Notes under the pieces: generated by a model
Told to the model about the DNA's origin: nothing
The model's database searches: none
What the model saw: only the letters and a program-made list of their open reading frames with translations
Shown: one piece after another, positions 1-8,302 of the stretch
How positions within the stretch are numbered: the stretch's first letter is position 1
Layout: every line of letters begins with the position of its first letter
Program-made: the position numbers and the translations under genes
Assembly (NCBI RefSeq): GCF_028464225.1
Contig: NZ_JAQPCN010000002.1
Coordinates: forward strand, 1 to 64,000
DNA: 64,000 nucleotides
Reading direction: 5' to 3'
DNA from: Zeaxanthinibacter sp. PT1
Lineage (GTDB): Bacteria; Bacteroidota; Bacteroidia; Flavobacteriales; Flavobacteriaceae

Positions 1-477
1 GAGGAGCAACGGACCAACTTTGTGACCTACGAGCTGGTGGATGGGATCAATACGATCGACTTTGGACATCGCGAGGATGGGGTAGGTCTGGATAAGGTCT
101 ACATTACCAAGACAGGGAATACTCCCAGCGGTTTAGGTAACCCTGCGACCAATTGCGGAAATACCAGTAAAATAGCACAGCAAGACCCATTGATCATCTC
201 CATGAACCAGGATATTTATAAGGTAGACCTGTATCCAAACCCGACAGCGGAAATTTCTAACGTCGTCTTGGATCAACAGTTACCTCGCCTGGATAGAATA
301 TTGATCTTTGACGCTACAGGGCGATTGGTCAGAACTCAGAAAATATCTAGTGTCGCAACAGCCGGAATGCAGCAGCACCCAGTAAATGTTGACGGACTGG
401 AAGAAGGTACCTACCACTTGCAATTCCTGACAGCAGATGGTAAATCATTCTATAAACAATTGGTGGTGAAGAAATAG
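1..477 (+). CDS. C-terminal part of a T9SS-exported protein (type A sorting domain)
   Basis: The start lies before the window; the frame is open from base 1 and ends with TAG at 475-477. About the last 85 residues form a type IX (Por) secretion sorting domain: it opens with VDLYPNPT, has the strand motif GLEEGTYHLQF and ends in the basic tail KQLVVKK. In this family the domain takes the protein across the outer membrane and is then cut off, leaving the cargo outside the cell or on its surface. Upstream of it, NTIDFGHREDG and LDKVYI look like the last strands of a beta-sandwich adhesion or sugar-binding domain, but too little is present to name the cargo. A GTG at 22 is only an internal codon. 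Confidence 0.85.
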   Translation, partial: EEQRTNFVTYELVDGINTIDFGHREDGVGLDKVYITKTGNTPSGLGNPATNCGNTSKIAQQDPLIISMNQDIYKVDLYPNPTAEISNVVLDQQLPRLDRILIFDATGRLVRTQKISSVATAGMQQHPVNVDGLEEGTYHLQFLTADGKSFYKQLVVKK

Positions 478-479
478 GT

Positions 480-1220
480 CTAATAGAAAGACTGAATCGT
501 TTTGTGGATGACCGGTGTGACCATTTTCAGGATTTTCTTGGAAATGGTCACCTCTTTCAAGGATTGTAGTTGATGCATATTGTGAACATCAGAAGCGATA
601 AAATCGATCATATTTTCTTCCAGTAATTTTTGAGCAACCTTAGGTATTTCTTTACCATAGTAGTTGCTCAGGGATAACAGGTTCAGCTGGAACAAGATGC
701 CCTCCGACTTGAATTTTTGGTATTTCCCGAATCGCTGGTGTAAGAACGCATAGCGCTCCGGGTGGGCCAGCACTGGGAATAAATGATTGCTGGCGACCTT
801 AACTATAGCTTCATCAAAATGAATAGGTGGCTGGAGGTAAGACATTTCAACAAGCAGGTAGCTCGAACTTAATGGCAACATCCCCCCTTGCTCGACCATG
901 GGAATAAAATTTTCGTCGATCATGTGTTCAGCGGCAAATGCCAGTTCAATCTCATCCATGCCGCATTCAATTAGCTCATTCTTAACCAAAAGATGTGCCG
1001 CTTCAATGCTTTCCCTGGTATTGGGGTAGTAGTTGTGCATAATATGCGGGGTGGCGACAAAGTTCTTCACCCCGAATTCTGAAAACCCCCTGATAAGCGC
1101 TAAAGAATCATCGACAGTTTTAGCTCCATCATCTATTCCCGGCAAGATATGATTGTGTATATCTACAAAATTCTCCAGCTGGTCGACCAGGAAGTGCTTC
1201 TTACTGAATATGTGGATCAT
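480..1220 (-). CDS. PHP-type tyrosine-protein phosphatase (CpsB/YwqE family)
   Basis: This 246-residue protein has the PHP metal-binding fold of the CpsB/YwqE family, manganese-dependent phosphatases that remove phosphate from tyrosine kinases controlling capsule and exopolysaccharide export. Seen here: DIHNHILPGIDDG at residues 20-32 (metal ligands H22 and H24), TPHIMHNYYPN near residue 57, AEHMIDENF in the middle, LAHPERY for the next His/Glu ligands, and ASDVHN near the end. Length fits the family. It ends 3 bases from the convergent exported protein at 1-477 and is divergent from the lipoprotein gene at 1384. No kinase or polysaccharide gene is in the window, so its partner must lie elsewhere. 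It probably acts in the cytoplasm. Confidence 0.9.
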   Translation of the reverse strand: MIHIFSKKHFLVDQLENFVDIHNHILPGIDDGAKTVDDSLALIRGFSEFGVKNFVATPHIMHNYYPNTRESIEAAHLLVKNELIECGMDEIELAFAAEHMIDENFIPMVEQGGMLPLSSSYLLVEMSYLQPPIHFDEAIVKVASNHLFPVLAHPERYAFLHQRFGKYQKFKSEGILFQLNLLSLSNYYGKEIPKVAQKLLEENMIDFIASDVHNMHQLQSLKEVTISKKILKMVTPVIHKTIQSFY

Positions 1221-1383
1221 GTTGGTTGCAATTCAGCTGCAAAAATAGGGTTTCTGAATGGAACCCTCAATTGTTATAAACTATTAAAATCGGGGATCGT
1301 CTATATATTCCATTAACATTTAAGTCAAAAACGAACGTAAGAAAGGGCTAATTTTTACATCTTGCCTTTAAATATTTAGATAA

Positions 1384-1932
1384 ATGAAAACAGTAACGCG
1401 TATCACCTTATTACTCTTGATATCACTAACGATATTTTCCTGTAAGGAAGAGAAAAAAGAAAAAGAAATAACCGTAGAGGAATCAGAAATAGACACCCAG
1501 GGTGAAATGACCACCGATATGGCTGAAACCTCTTTTAAATCCGGATTAAGTGGCGATGTTTTCCACCATTACCTGGAAGTGAAATCCGCTTTGTTTGATG
1601 CCGATGAAAAAGCTGTTTCTGTAGCAGCAGCAAATATGGCTCGTGGATTAAAGGAAGGTCACCCCGAAATTGGAAAATTGGCAGCAGATATTTCCAGGGC
1701 TAAGGATATTGATACACAGCGTCTACTCTTCTCTGAGTTCACCCATGAACTGGAGCCACTGATATACGATAACCTTCAGAACGGACAGATTTATAAGCAA
1801 TATTGCCCCATGGCCTTTGATAATAAAGGGGCCTACTGGCTGTCAGATTCTAAGGAAATCCGAAACCCTTACTTTGGCGAGAAGATGGCTAACTGTGGCT
1901 CTGTCAAAGAAACAATCACCCCAAAAAGCTAA
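1384..1932 (+). CDS. DUF3347 domain lipoprotein
   Basis: The N-terminus is a lipoprotein signal (hydrophobic segment, then FSC with the lipid Cys at residue 20), followed by a charged Glu/Lys linker. Residues ~55-150 match DUF3347: the opening VFHHYLEVKSAL, a helical middle, QYCPMAFDNKGAYWLS, the motif IRNPYFGEKM and the closing NCG. In this family the domain occurs alone in Bacteroidota lipoproteins and also at the end of CusB-type metal efflux adaptors; the conserved Cys/Met set suggests metal binding, which is inference here. The gene precedes a Met-rich lipoprotein gene on the same strand with a 121-base gap. Start ATG at 1384 sits directly before the signal peptide. Confidence 0.85.
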   Translation: MKTVTRITLLLLISLTIFSCKEEKKEKEITVEESEIDTQGEMTTDMAETSFKSGLSGDVFHHYLEVKSALFDADEKAVSVAAANMARGLKEGHPEIGKLAADISRAKDIDTQRLLFSEFTHELEPLIYDNLQNGQIYKQYCPMAFDNKGAYWLSDSKEIRNPYFGEKMANCGSVKETITPKS

Positions 1933-2053
1933 ACATTAATTTTTTTCGCAAAATTGACTTGCGAAGAAATAATAGGCACAAGCAAAATACCTGTGTCCAA
2001 ATTGAGGTTGCCCTAAAGTGACCTGACTATCTATTAACCTAAATTATAAAAAC

Positions 2054-2635
2054 ATGAGACTTTTCAGAAATACACTTTTAATTTCAGGTACCGCATTGTT
2101 AATGGCCAGTTGCGGAGCAAACAAGTCTACCGCGGAACAGTTGGAAGACGATGATTATAAAGAAAGGATGTTCCAGACCATTGTCTCGGACGAAGGTAAT
2201 TTTACAGACCTTTTGGAAAAAGCTCATAACATCAGGCAGGCGGAACTTATCCTGATCAAAGATCACCTGGATATGATGGAGAGTGGCAAAGTAAGTGCAC
2301 TAGTTGCAAACCATCCTGACTTACAGGAGCGAATGAAATCCATGATGCAACAAAAACTCAATGAGAATCCGGAGCTTTGTCTAAATGTTAGAGACAAATT
2401 GATGGAAGACCAGGAGTTCAGGAACGCCGTGAAAGACCAGTTAAGGGAAGAGATGGCCAATGATCCTGAAATGGTAGACATAATGATCGTTAAAATGACC
2501 GAAGATCCTGAAATGCGAAAAAAAGTTGTTGATAAAATGATGGAGGATGAGGAAATGAAAATGTTGATCCTTCAGGAGATGGAAGAATATGAAGCTTCGC
2601 TCCAACCACATATGAGTAAGGACGGTTCACAATAA
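2054..2635 (+). CDS. Met-rich repeat lipoprotein, function unknown
   Basis: I do not recognise a named family. The protein has a lipoprotein signal with the lipid Cys at residue 20 (LLMASC). The rest is acidic and strongly helical. From about residue 94 it shows six short units of about 14-18 residues, each opening with an acidic/Pro turn (NHPD, NENPE, EDQE, NDPE, EDPE, EDEE) followed by a helix rich in Met, Lys and Leu, for example MRKKVVDKMM. About 20 of 193 residues are Met. It is probably an envelope protein made of helical hairpins. It follows the DUF3347 lipoprotein on the same strand, so a shared role (perhaps metal handling) is possible but is only inference. A strong terminator follows. 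Confidence 0.8.
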   Translation: MRLFRNTLLISGTALLMASCGANKSTAEQLEDDDYKERMFQTIVSDEGNFTDLLEKAHNIRQAELILIKDHLDMMESGKVSALVANHPDLQERMKSMMQQKLNENPELCLNVRDKLMEDQEFRNAVKDQLREEMANDPEMVDIMIVKMTEDPEMRKKVVDKMMEDEEMKMLILQEMEEYEASLQPHMSKDGSQ

Positions 2636-2655
2636 TGTATTTTATATAGCTGCAC

Positions 2656-2683
2656 AAAAAGAGGGCAATGGCCCTCTTTTTTT
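2656..2683 (+). terminator. intrinsic terminator after the Met-rich lipoprotein gene
   Basis: The hairpin GAGGGC (2661-2666), loop AATG, GCCCTC (2671-2676) is preceded by A5 and followed by T7 (2677-2683). The A and T runs can lengthen the stem. It lies 21 bases after the stop codon at 2635. Confidence 0.9.
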
Positions 2684-2836
2684 GTTTAACCTACAAGAAG
2701 AATAATAAGTGATCTTTAATAGGGGACGAGATTGGATAGTTATGGATAGATTAGTATGGGAGTGTGATTCAGCTCATGGCAGGAATGGATGCTGAATAAC
2801 AAGAAAAATTTAAAAATTCTAGAGTGCATGTATTCT

Positions 2837-3345
2837 GCAGGGAGTCGGGTTATATTATGACCGGGGAGGGGAGGGTCTTTGACCCCAAAAATCCCAGGAT
2901 AGATAAAACGAGATTTTTTAAAATAAACAACTCCGAATACAAGCATATTGCAGGCTGAGCAGATAACTTATAACCGGGGAGGGGAGGGTAGTATACCCCA
3001 GTCGAATAATCATATAGATTGGGATTTACTTGAATGTTAAATAACACATAATGCAAGTTTGTTACAATGGGAGCAGATAACTTATTACCGGGGAGGGGAA
3101 AGTTTTTAACCCCAAATATCCAGCTCGTGTAAAATCTAATATGGAAAAATGAAAACAGCTAATGCCAGGATGTTGCAGGGAACGGACTTAAATTAAAACC
3201 GGGGAGGGGAGGGCAGTATACCCCGATAAAAAAATTATATGGAATGAGTATTTACTTATTAAATAAATGCAGCTTAATGAAAGAAAATATCAGTGATAGC
3301 CAATAACTTAGAACCTTGGAGGGGACGGACTTGTCCCCAATCAAT
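2837..3345. repeat. array of five ~113-bp intergenic repeat units with G-rich core and hairpin
   Basis: Five related units have their G-rich cores starting at 2861, 2974, 3088, 3199 and 3314, spaced 113, 114, 111 and 115 bases. Typical unit: a GCAGG-type lead, an AT-rich stretch such as AGATAACTTATAACC, the core CCGGGGAGGGGAGGG, a short hairpin ending in CCCC, and ~60 AT-rich bases. The hairpin arms vary together: GGGTC/GACCC (unit 1), GGGTA/TACCC (unit 2), GGGGAC/GTCCCC (unit 5). Units 3 and 4 have imperfect stems. The stretch 2684-3540 holds no gene I can support, and short minus-strand reading frames across it follow from the repeat. A weaker sixth unit may start near 2721 (AGGGGACGAGATTGG). 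I know no named family for it. Confidence 0.85.
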
Positions 3346-3540
3346 CAAGGGATAGTAAAAATCTTAAACAAAAATGGCATTGCTTACAGTTATCAGCATA
3401 ATATTTAAGAAATTTCTTCTTAAAATTTGGCTTAAAGGAGGATTTTATTCCAATCGCTATAATTTTGTTTAACTTTTTATTTAAGAAAGAAATGAAAAAT
3501 CAACGAATCACTTATCTTTAATTGGTGTAAACAGAAGACC

Positions 3541-4350
3541 ATGGACGTTCTGAAGAGAAATAATGTAAAAGTACTAGGTGAAGGTAAGCAAGTGATGATG
3601 TTCGCCCATGGTTTTGGATGTGATCAGACCATGTGGCGGCATGTGATTCCAGCATATATCAATGACTATAAAATTGTATTATTTGATTATGTAGGCTGCG
3701 GGGAATCAGACCTCACCCAATATCATGAAGAACGGTACAGCTCCCTCCATGGATATGCTCTCGATATCCTGGATATTTGCGAGACGCTAGATCTTAGAGA
3801 TATTATCCTAATAGGTCACTCTGTTAGTTCCATGATCGGGATGCTAGCCTCGATCAAACGCCCGGAATATTTCCGATCGTTAATTCTCGTTTGTCCTTCT
3901 CCTTGTTATATCAATAAACCAGGATATCACGGTGGTTTTGAAGAAAAAGACCTGGAAGGCCTTATGGAGGTGATGAATAATAATTATGTCGGCTGGGCCA
4001 GTTTCCTTGCACCGGTAGTCATGAAGAATAATGAACAGCCCGGTCTAACCGAAGAACTGGAACGCAGTTTTTGTTCTATGGATAAGGAGATCACCCAGAA
4101 TTTTGCCAGTATTACTTTTTTCTCTGATAACCGTGATGATTTAAAAAAAGTTAGAGTTCCTTGCCTTGTACTCCAGTGCTCCGAAGATGATATTGCTCCT
4201 GAAGATGTTGGTCAATACGTTAATGACCAATTAGAGCATAGTGTTATTTATTACATGAAAGCCACGGGCCATTGCCCACATATGAGTCATCCGACGGAAA
4301 CCATAGAATGTATATCGCGTTACCTCGAAACAGAGTTAGCGATCTCATGA
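3541..4350 (+). CDS. rsbQ: RsbQ-like alpha/beta hydrolase
   Basis: The 269 residues form a complete alpha/beta hydrolase close in length and motifs to Bacillus RsbQ, which belongs to the same branch as the plant karrikin/strigolactone receptors. Seen: oxyanion motif HGFG at residues 23-26, DYVGCGESD, nucleophile elbow GHSVS with S94, the acid in SEDDIAP (D216/D217), and the catalytic His in GHCPHMSHP (H247). In Bacillus, RsbQ is needed by the PAS phosphatase RsbP to sense energy stress, probably by handling a small hydrophobic ligand. Here the next gene also begins with a PAS domain and overlaps this stop codon (ATGA), which strongly supports a sensor pair. The repeat array lies upstream. Confidence 0.85.
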   Translation: MDVLKRNNVKVLGEGKQVMMFAHGFGCDQTMWRHVIPAYINDYKIVLFDYVGCGESDLTQYHEERYSSLHGYALDILDICETLDLRDIILIGHSVSSMIGMLASIKRPEYFRSLILVCPSPCYINKPGYHGGFEEKDLEGLMEVMNNNYVGWASFLAPVVMKNNEQPGLTEELERSFCSMDKEITQNFASITFFSDNRDDLKKVRVPCLVLQCSEDDIAPEDVGQYVNDQLEHSVIYYMKATGHCPHMSHPTETIECISRYLETELAIS

Positions 4351-5540
4351 AAGAAATTGCCCAAAACACCCCCTGTTACATATTCAGCTTTAAGGCAAAT
4401 GGACTGATCACTGAGGTGAACGATTTGCTTTTAAAGGCATTGGGATACCAGCGTGAAGAGCTGATTTCTAATTATCGATTTGAGGATCTGCTGACAATGG
4501 GCAGCAGAATTTTTTTTAAAACACACTTCTTACCTATGCTGATGATGCAAGGTAATGTGAACGAAATGTTTTTATCCTTCAGCACGGCAGATGGTAAAGA
4601 ATTTCCGGTACTCCTTAATCTTGTATTAAAAGGAGAGGAGGGACAACGCGAAATTCACGCTGCAGGCATTCAGATAGCCAAGCGCAATAAATTTGAAAAG
4701 AGCATCATAGAAGCTAAGGACACGGCAGAGAAGGCTCTTAAAGAGAATGTTCTTTTACAGGATCTGAAATCAAGGCTGGAAAGGAACCAAGACCTCCTGG
4801 AAAGACAATTGCATGATTTAAAACGCATCAACCGGGAGCATGTCGAATTCAACAAGATTCTCGCCCATGATTTACAGGAACCCATGCGCAAAGTTCGCCT
4901 CTTCGCAGGTCTTTTAGAAGGGAAAACCAGCAAGGAAGAACTGAATCCTGAAATGCAGACATACCTAGCCAAGCTTCTCGGTTTATCAGAATATGCTCAT
5001 GAACTGATAGCTCGCTTACAGAACTTTCACTCCCTGGAAGAGCGGATGACAAACGCTGCCGTAGGAAACCTGGAGGAAATGATCGGTGCTGCCATCAGTA
5101 GGATTGGAAATGAGGATTTAATGCCTGATCTTGGCGGACTTAAGGAAAAAAGAGTTTACGGTGACATTAAATTACTGACCAGGGTATTCAGGGAATTGCT
5201 TTCCAATGCGTGGCAATTTAGGAACCCAGAAAGACCCCTTGAAATTGAGATCGCTTCTGAGATAGTGACTGATAATTACTACAGGTCGCTTACCGGTGCT
5301 TACCGCTACATGGATTTCTTACAGATTCAATTCAAGGACAATGCTTCAGGATTTCCGTCAAACGTCAACGATCGTATTTTTGGTCTGATGCAAAAATTTC
5401 ATGAAAACAGTGGACGAGGCTTAGGCCTCGCCTATTGTAAAAAGATTGTCGAGCTGCATAATGGTCGCATTCTCGTTAATACTAAACAGATCCAAGGTAC
5501 ACAATTCACCATCGTATTGCCCAATGCATTAGACCTGTAA
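4347..5540 (+). CDS. PAS-domain sensor histidine kinase coupled to the RsbQ-like hydrolase
   Basis: Start chosen at ATG 4347, which overlaps the hydrolase stop as ATGA; the longer frame from 4272 would run inside that gene. The 397-residue product has an N-terminal PAS domain (residues ~5-112) with the stretch FFKTHFLPMLMMQG, a form also seen in PAS domains paired with RsbQ proteins. A coiled coil follows (~118-165), then a histidine kinase dimerisation box AHDLQEPMRKV (phospho-acceptor H174), an N-box ELLSNAWQF, and a G2 motif GRGLGLAYCKK. The first G-box reads DNASGF rather than the usual DNGIGF. No membrane segment is visible, so it is likely a soluble sensor. No response regulator is adjacent. 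Confidence 0.85.
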   Translation: MKEIAQNTPCYIFSFKANGLITEVNDLLLKALGYQREELISNYRFEDLLTMGSRIFFKTHFLPMLMMQGNVNEMFLSFSTADGKEFPVLLNLVLKGEEGQREIHAAGIQIAKRNKFEKSIIEAKDTAEKALKENVLLQDLKSRLERNQDLLERQLHDLKRINREHVEFNKILAHDLQEPMRKVRLFAGLLEGKTSKEELNPEMQTYLAKLLGLSEYAHELIARLQNFHSLEERMTNAAVGNLEEMIGAAISRIGNEDLMPDLGGLKEKRVYGDIKLLTRVFRELLSNAWQFRNPERPLEIEIASEIVTDNYYRSLTGAYRYMDFLQIQFKDNASGFPSNVNDRIFGLMQKFHENSGRGLGLAYCKKIVELHNGRILVNTKQIQGTQFTIVLPNALDL

Positions 5541-5816
5541 TTTTCAAAGAAATGCTTTCACCTATGCTGTAAATATGGATGTAATAGATAGGGTGCATTT
5601 GCTTGATTGTGTCAATTTTCATCACAAATTTCACACAAGAAGAATTAAAATGTATTTATTTTTGTTAAGATAAGCTTCTGTCAACTACTGCTCTAATTAA
5701 GGAATTGACCATTTCTCTTGGTATTTATTAAAAAATAAAAGAATTTAACTGTTTATAATAATTCCCGTAAATGACTGATATTCAGTCGATCTATAAATAT
5801 TTCCAGTCCGATAATT

Positions 5817-8216
5817 ATGTCTAAAACAACAAACACTCCTTATTTCTTGCGTGGGGATGGTGAAATGGCCAAGCTCACGAGGGATTATGAGTGGGAAGAA
5901 ACTGAGCTGGGTGATCCAATAAAATGGCCGGATGAATTGAAAATTACGCTGGATATCCTTCTGAATTCACAATTCCCAATGTTCTTGTTTTGGGGAAAAG
6001 ATTACAGATGTTTTTATAATGATGCCTATAGACCAAGTCTCGGAGCAGGTGGGAAACACCCTTCTATATTAGGGATGAAAGGGGAGGAGGCATGGTCTGA
6101 AATCTGGCCGGATATCGAGCCTTTACTTAGGCAAGTGAGTAAAGGGGATGGCACAGTATATCGTGAAAATCAATTGATCCCTTTTTTCCGTAATGGGGTA
6201 GTGGAAGATATTTACTGGACCTACAGTTATAGCCCTGTACATAACAAAAATGGAGAAATTACAGCGGTACTTACGGTCTGTAATGAAACCACCCAGGTAC
6301 TTGAAAAGCAAAAGAACCTTCGTAATAGCGAGCAGCGCTTCCGGAGTATGGCAGAGGATACGGACTTATTTATCGTCACTGGTGACGAATCAGGCAATGC
6401 AACCTATTTTAACCCTGCCTGGACAAGACTCACCGGGGCTAAAATGAGTGAATTAACCGGAACCGGATGGTCCGATTACGTACACCCTGATGATTTAGAG
6501 CCCTTCTCAACCCTTTATTTTGGATCCCTGGCGAAAAGAGCGCCGTTTACGGGTGAGGTAAGGGTTCGGGCAAAAGATGGAGATTTCCGTTGGATTTTGG
6601 CGAATGCCACGCCCCGTTTTAATCCGGACGGAGCATTTGCAGGTTATATCGGCATCTTTACCGATATCACTGAGCGAAAGAGGATTGAAGAGAACTTCGA
6701 GCTATTTAAAATCATCGCGGAAAATGCAATAGACCCGTTTATTTTGATGCGTGAAGACGGCACATTTGAGTACCTCAACAATGCCGCAATTAAAAAATGG
6801 GGGTATACAGAGGACGAAGCTAAGAAATTAAGAGTCCCGGATGTGGATACGGTGTTTGACTTAGAAGGATTTAGAGCTTTATTCAAAAAAGCCCAGGAAG
6901 ATTCAATCCCCATGTTTGAGACCGTACATATCAATAAAAAGGGGGAGACTTACCCAGTAGAGGTAACGTTAACTGGTATTACTCTTGGTGGGACCCCATA
7001 TATGCACGCTATTGCAAGGGATATTTCTGAACGGAAGATAGCAGAACAACAGTTAATGGCCAGTGAGCAACAGTTTAGGTTGCTTGCAGAACAGGCCCCA
7101 GTATGGGTTTGGATGGCAGATCCTGACCTAAACGTGGAATATGCCAACAGCCAGATGCTGGACTTCATGGGCTTTGATGAATTAACAGAATTCCTGGATC
7201 ACGTTTGGAAAGATGTAGTGCATCCTGACGATATTTCTGTAATTCAAGAAACCTTTCGTGAGGCTCAAAACTCAAAAAAGTCATTCGAATATGAACATAG
7301 GGTTCGCCAAGCTATTACCGGTGAATATCATTGGTTTCATGTCCGGGCGGTTCCAAGGTACGAAGATGATCAACTCATTGGTTATATCGGTACCGGGGTC
7401 AATATTGATGAACAGAAGGCCTTTACCCAAAAATTAGAGGAAGAAGTGTCTGAACGGACTAAGGCGCTGGCAGAGTCGAACAAGGTACTGGGGGAAATGA
7501 ACAAGGAATTAGAAGCATTTGCGTATATCTCCAGTCATGACTTACAGGAACCTTTACGAAAGATACAGACCTTCAGTTCCCAGATCATGTCGAAGGATTA
7601 TGAGAATTTATCAGATAAAAGCCAGGATAAGTTTCAAAGGATGCAGCAAGCAGCGGAGCGAATGCAGGCTTTAATTCAGGATCTGTTGGCCTATTCCAGG
7701 ACCAGTACTGAAGAACGTAATTTTGAGATCACCGACCTGACCGAATTATCACAACAAGTAGTTGGCACCTTACAGGAAGAATTAGAAGAGCTGAACGCTG
7801 TGATCACTATTGGTCAACTGCCAACTGCCCCCGTGATCCCGTTTCAGTTTCAACAACTGCTATTTAATCTGATCTCAAACTCCCTGAAATTTGCACATCC
7901 CGAAAAATCACCTGAAATAAAGATAGAAGGTGAGATTGTCAATGGTAAGCGCTTAGAACACAAAAAGGCTCAAGCCGGGATTAAGTATTGCTGTATAACG
8001 GTCGGTGACAACGGGATAGGTTTTGAACAAAAATACGCAGACCGAATTTTCGAAGTATTTCAGCGACTGCACCCCAAGGACAAGTATATAGGTACGGGCA
8101 TTGGACTTTCTATAGTTAAGAAGATTGTCGATAATCACAACGGAGTGATCAGTGCAAAAAGTCAGACGGGGGAGGGAACAGAATTTATGATCTGTATCCC
8201 ACTTGTTCAGTCATAA
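5817..8216 (+). CDS. multi-PAS sensor histidine kinase
   Basis: A 799-residue soluble kinase with no membrane segment. Order: a divergent PAS fold (~residues 10-160, containing FWGKDYRCFYNDAYRP), three further PAS-PAC units (~172-285, ~295-405, ~412-535) with typical PAC ends such as IGIFTDITERKR, a coiled coil (EEVSERTKALAES), a dimerisation box SSHDLQEPLRKI with H574, an N-box LLFNLISNSLKFA and the ATP-binding boxes DNGIGF and GTGIGLSIVKKIV. This kind of light-, redox- or ligand-sensing kinase is common in Flavobacteria; the signal cannot be read from sequence. A 276-base gap separates it from the PAS kinase upstream, and no response regulator follows. Confidence 0.92.
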   Translation: MSKTTNTPYFLRGDGEMAKLTRDYEWEETELGDPIKWPDELKITLDILLNSQFPMFLFWGKDYRCFYNDAYRPSLGAGGKHPSILGMKGEEAWSEIWPDIEPLLRQVSKGDGTVYRENQLIPFFRNGVVEDIYWTYSYSPVHNKNGEITAVLTVCNETTQVLEKQKNLRNSEQRFRSMAEDTDLFIVTGDESGNATYFNPAWTRLTGAKMSELTGTGWSDYVHPDDLEPFSTLYFGSLAKRAPFTGEVRVRAKDGDFRWILANATPRFNPDGAFAGYIGIFTDITERKRIEENFELFKIIAENAIDPFILMREDGTFEYLNNAAIKKWGYTEDEAKKLRVPDVDTVFDLEGFRALFKKAQEDSIPMFETVHINKKGETYPVEVTLTGITLGGTPYMHAIARDISERKIAEQQLMASEQQFRLLAEQAPVWVWMADPDLNVEYANSQMLDFMGFDELTEFLDHVWKDVVHPDDISVIQETFREAQNSKKSFEYEHRVRQAITGEYHWFHVRAVPRYEDDQLIGYIGTGVNIDEQKAFTQKLEEEVSERTKALAESNKVLGEMNKELEAFAYISSHDLQEPLRKIQTFSSQIMSKDYENLSDKSQDKFQRMQQAAERMQALIQDLLAYSRTSTEERNFEITDLTELSQQVVGTLQEELEELNAVITIGQLPTAPVIPFQFQQLLFNLISNSLKFAHPEKSPEIKIEGEIVNGKRLEHKKAQAGIKYCCITVGDNGIGFEQKYADRIFEVFQRLHPKDKYIGTGIGLSIVKKIVDNHNGVISAKSQTGEGTEFMICIPLVQS

Positions 8217-8302
8217 AGGAGCTGGCACATCACCTTGTGGTTCTTCTCATTTTGGCGCTTCATTATAACTAACGCTTACCTCTTCCTAACATAGAACTTA
8301 GC

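Noticed and set aside
2740-3056. Two overlapping minus-strand reading frames of 68 codons inside the repeat array
   Set aside because: Both are made of the repeat units, carry the same PPLPG phrase and break frame between units; no signal, start context or neighbour supports them.
2837-3345. CRISPR array
   Set aside because: Repeats diverge, the shared core is embedded in ~113-bp units with related rather than unique intervening sequence, and no cas gene is present.
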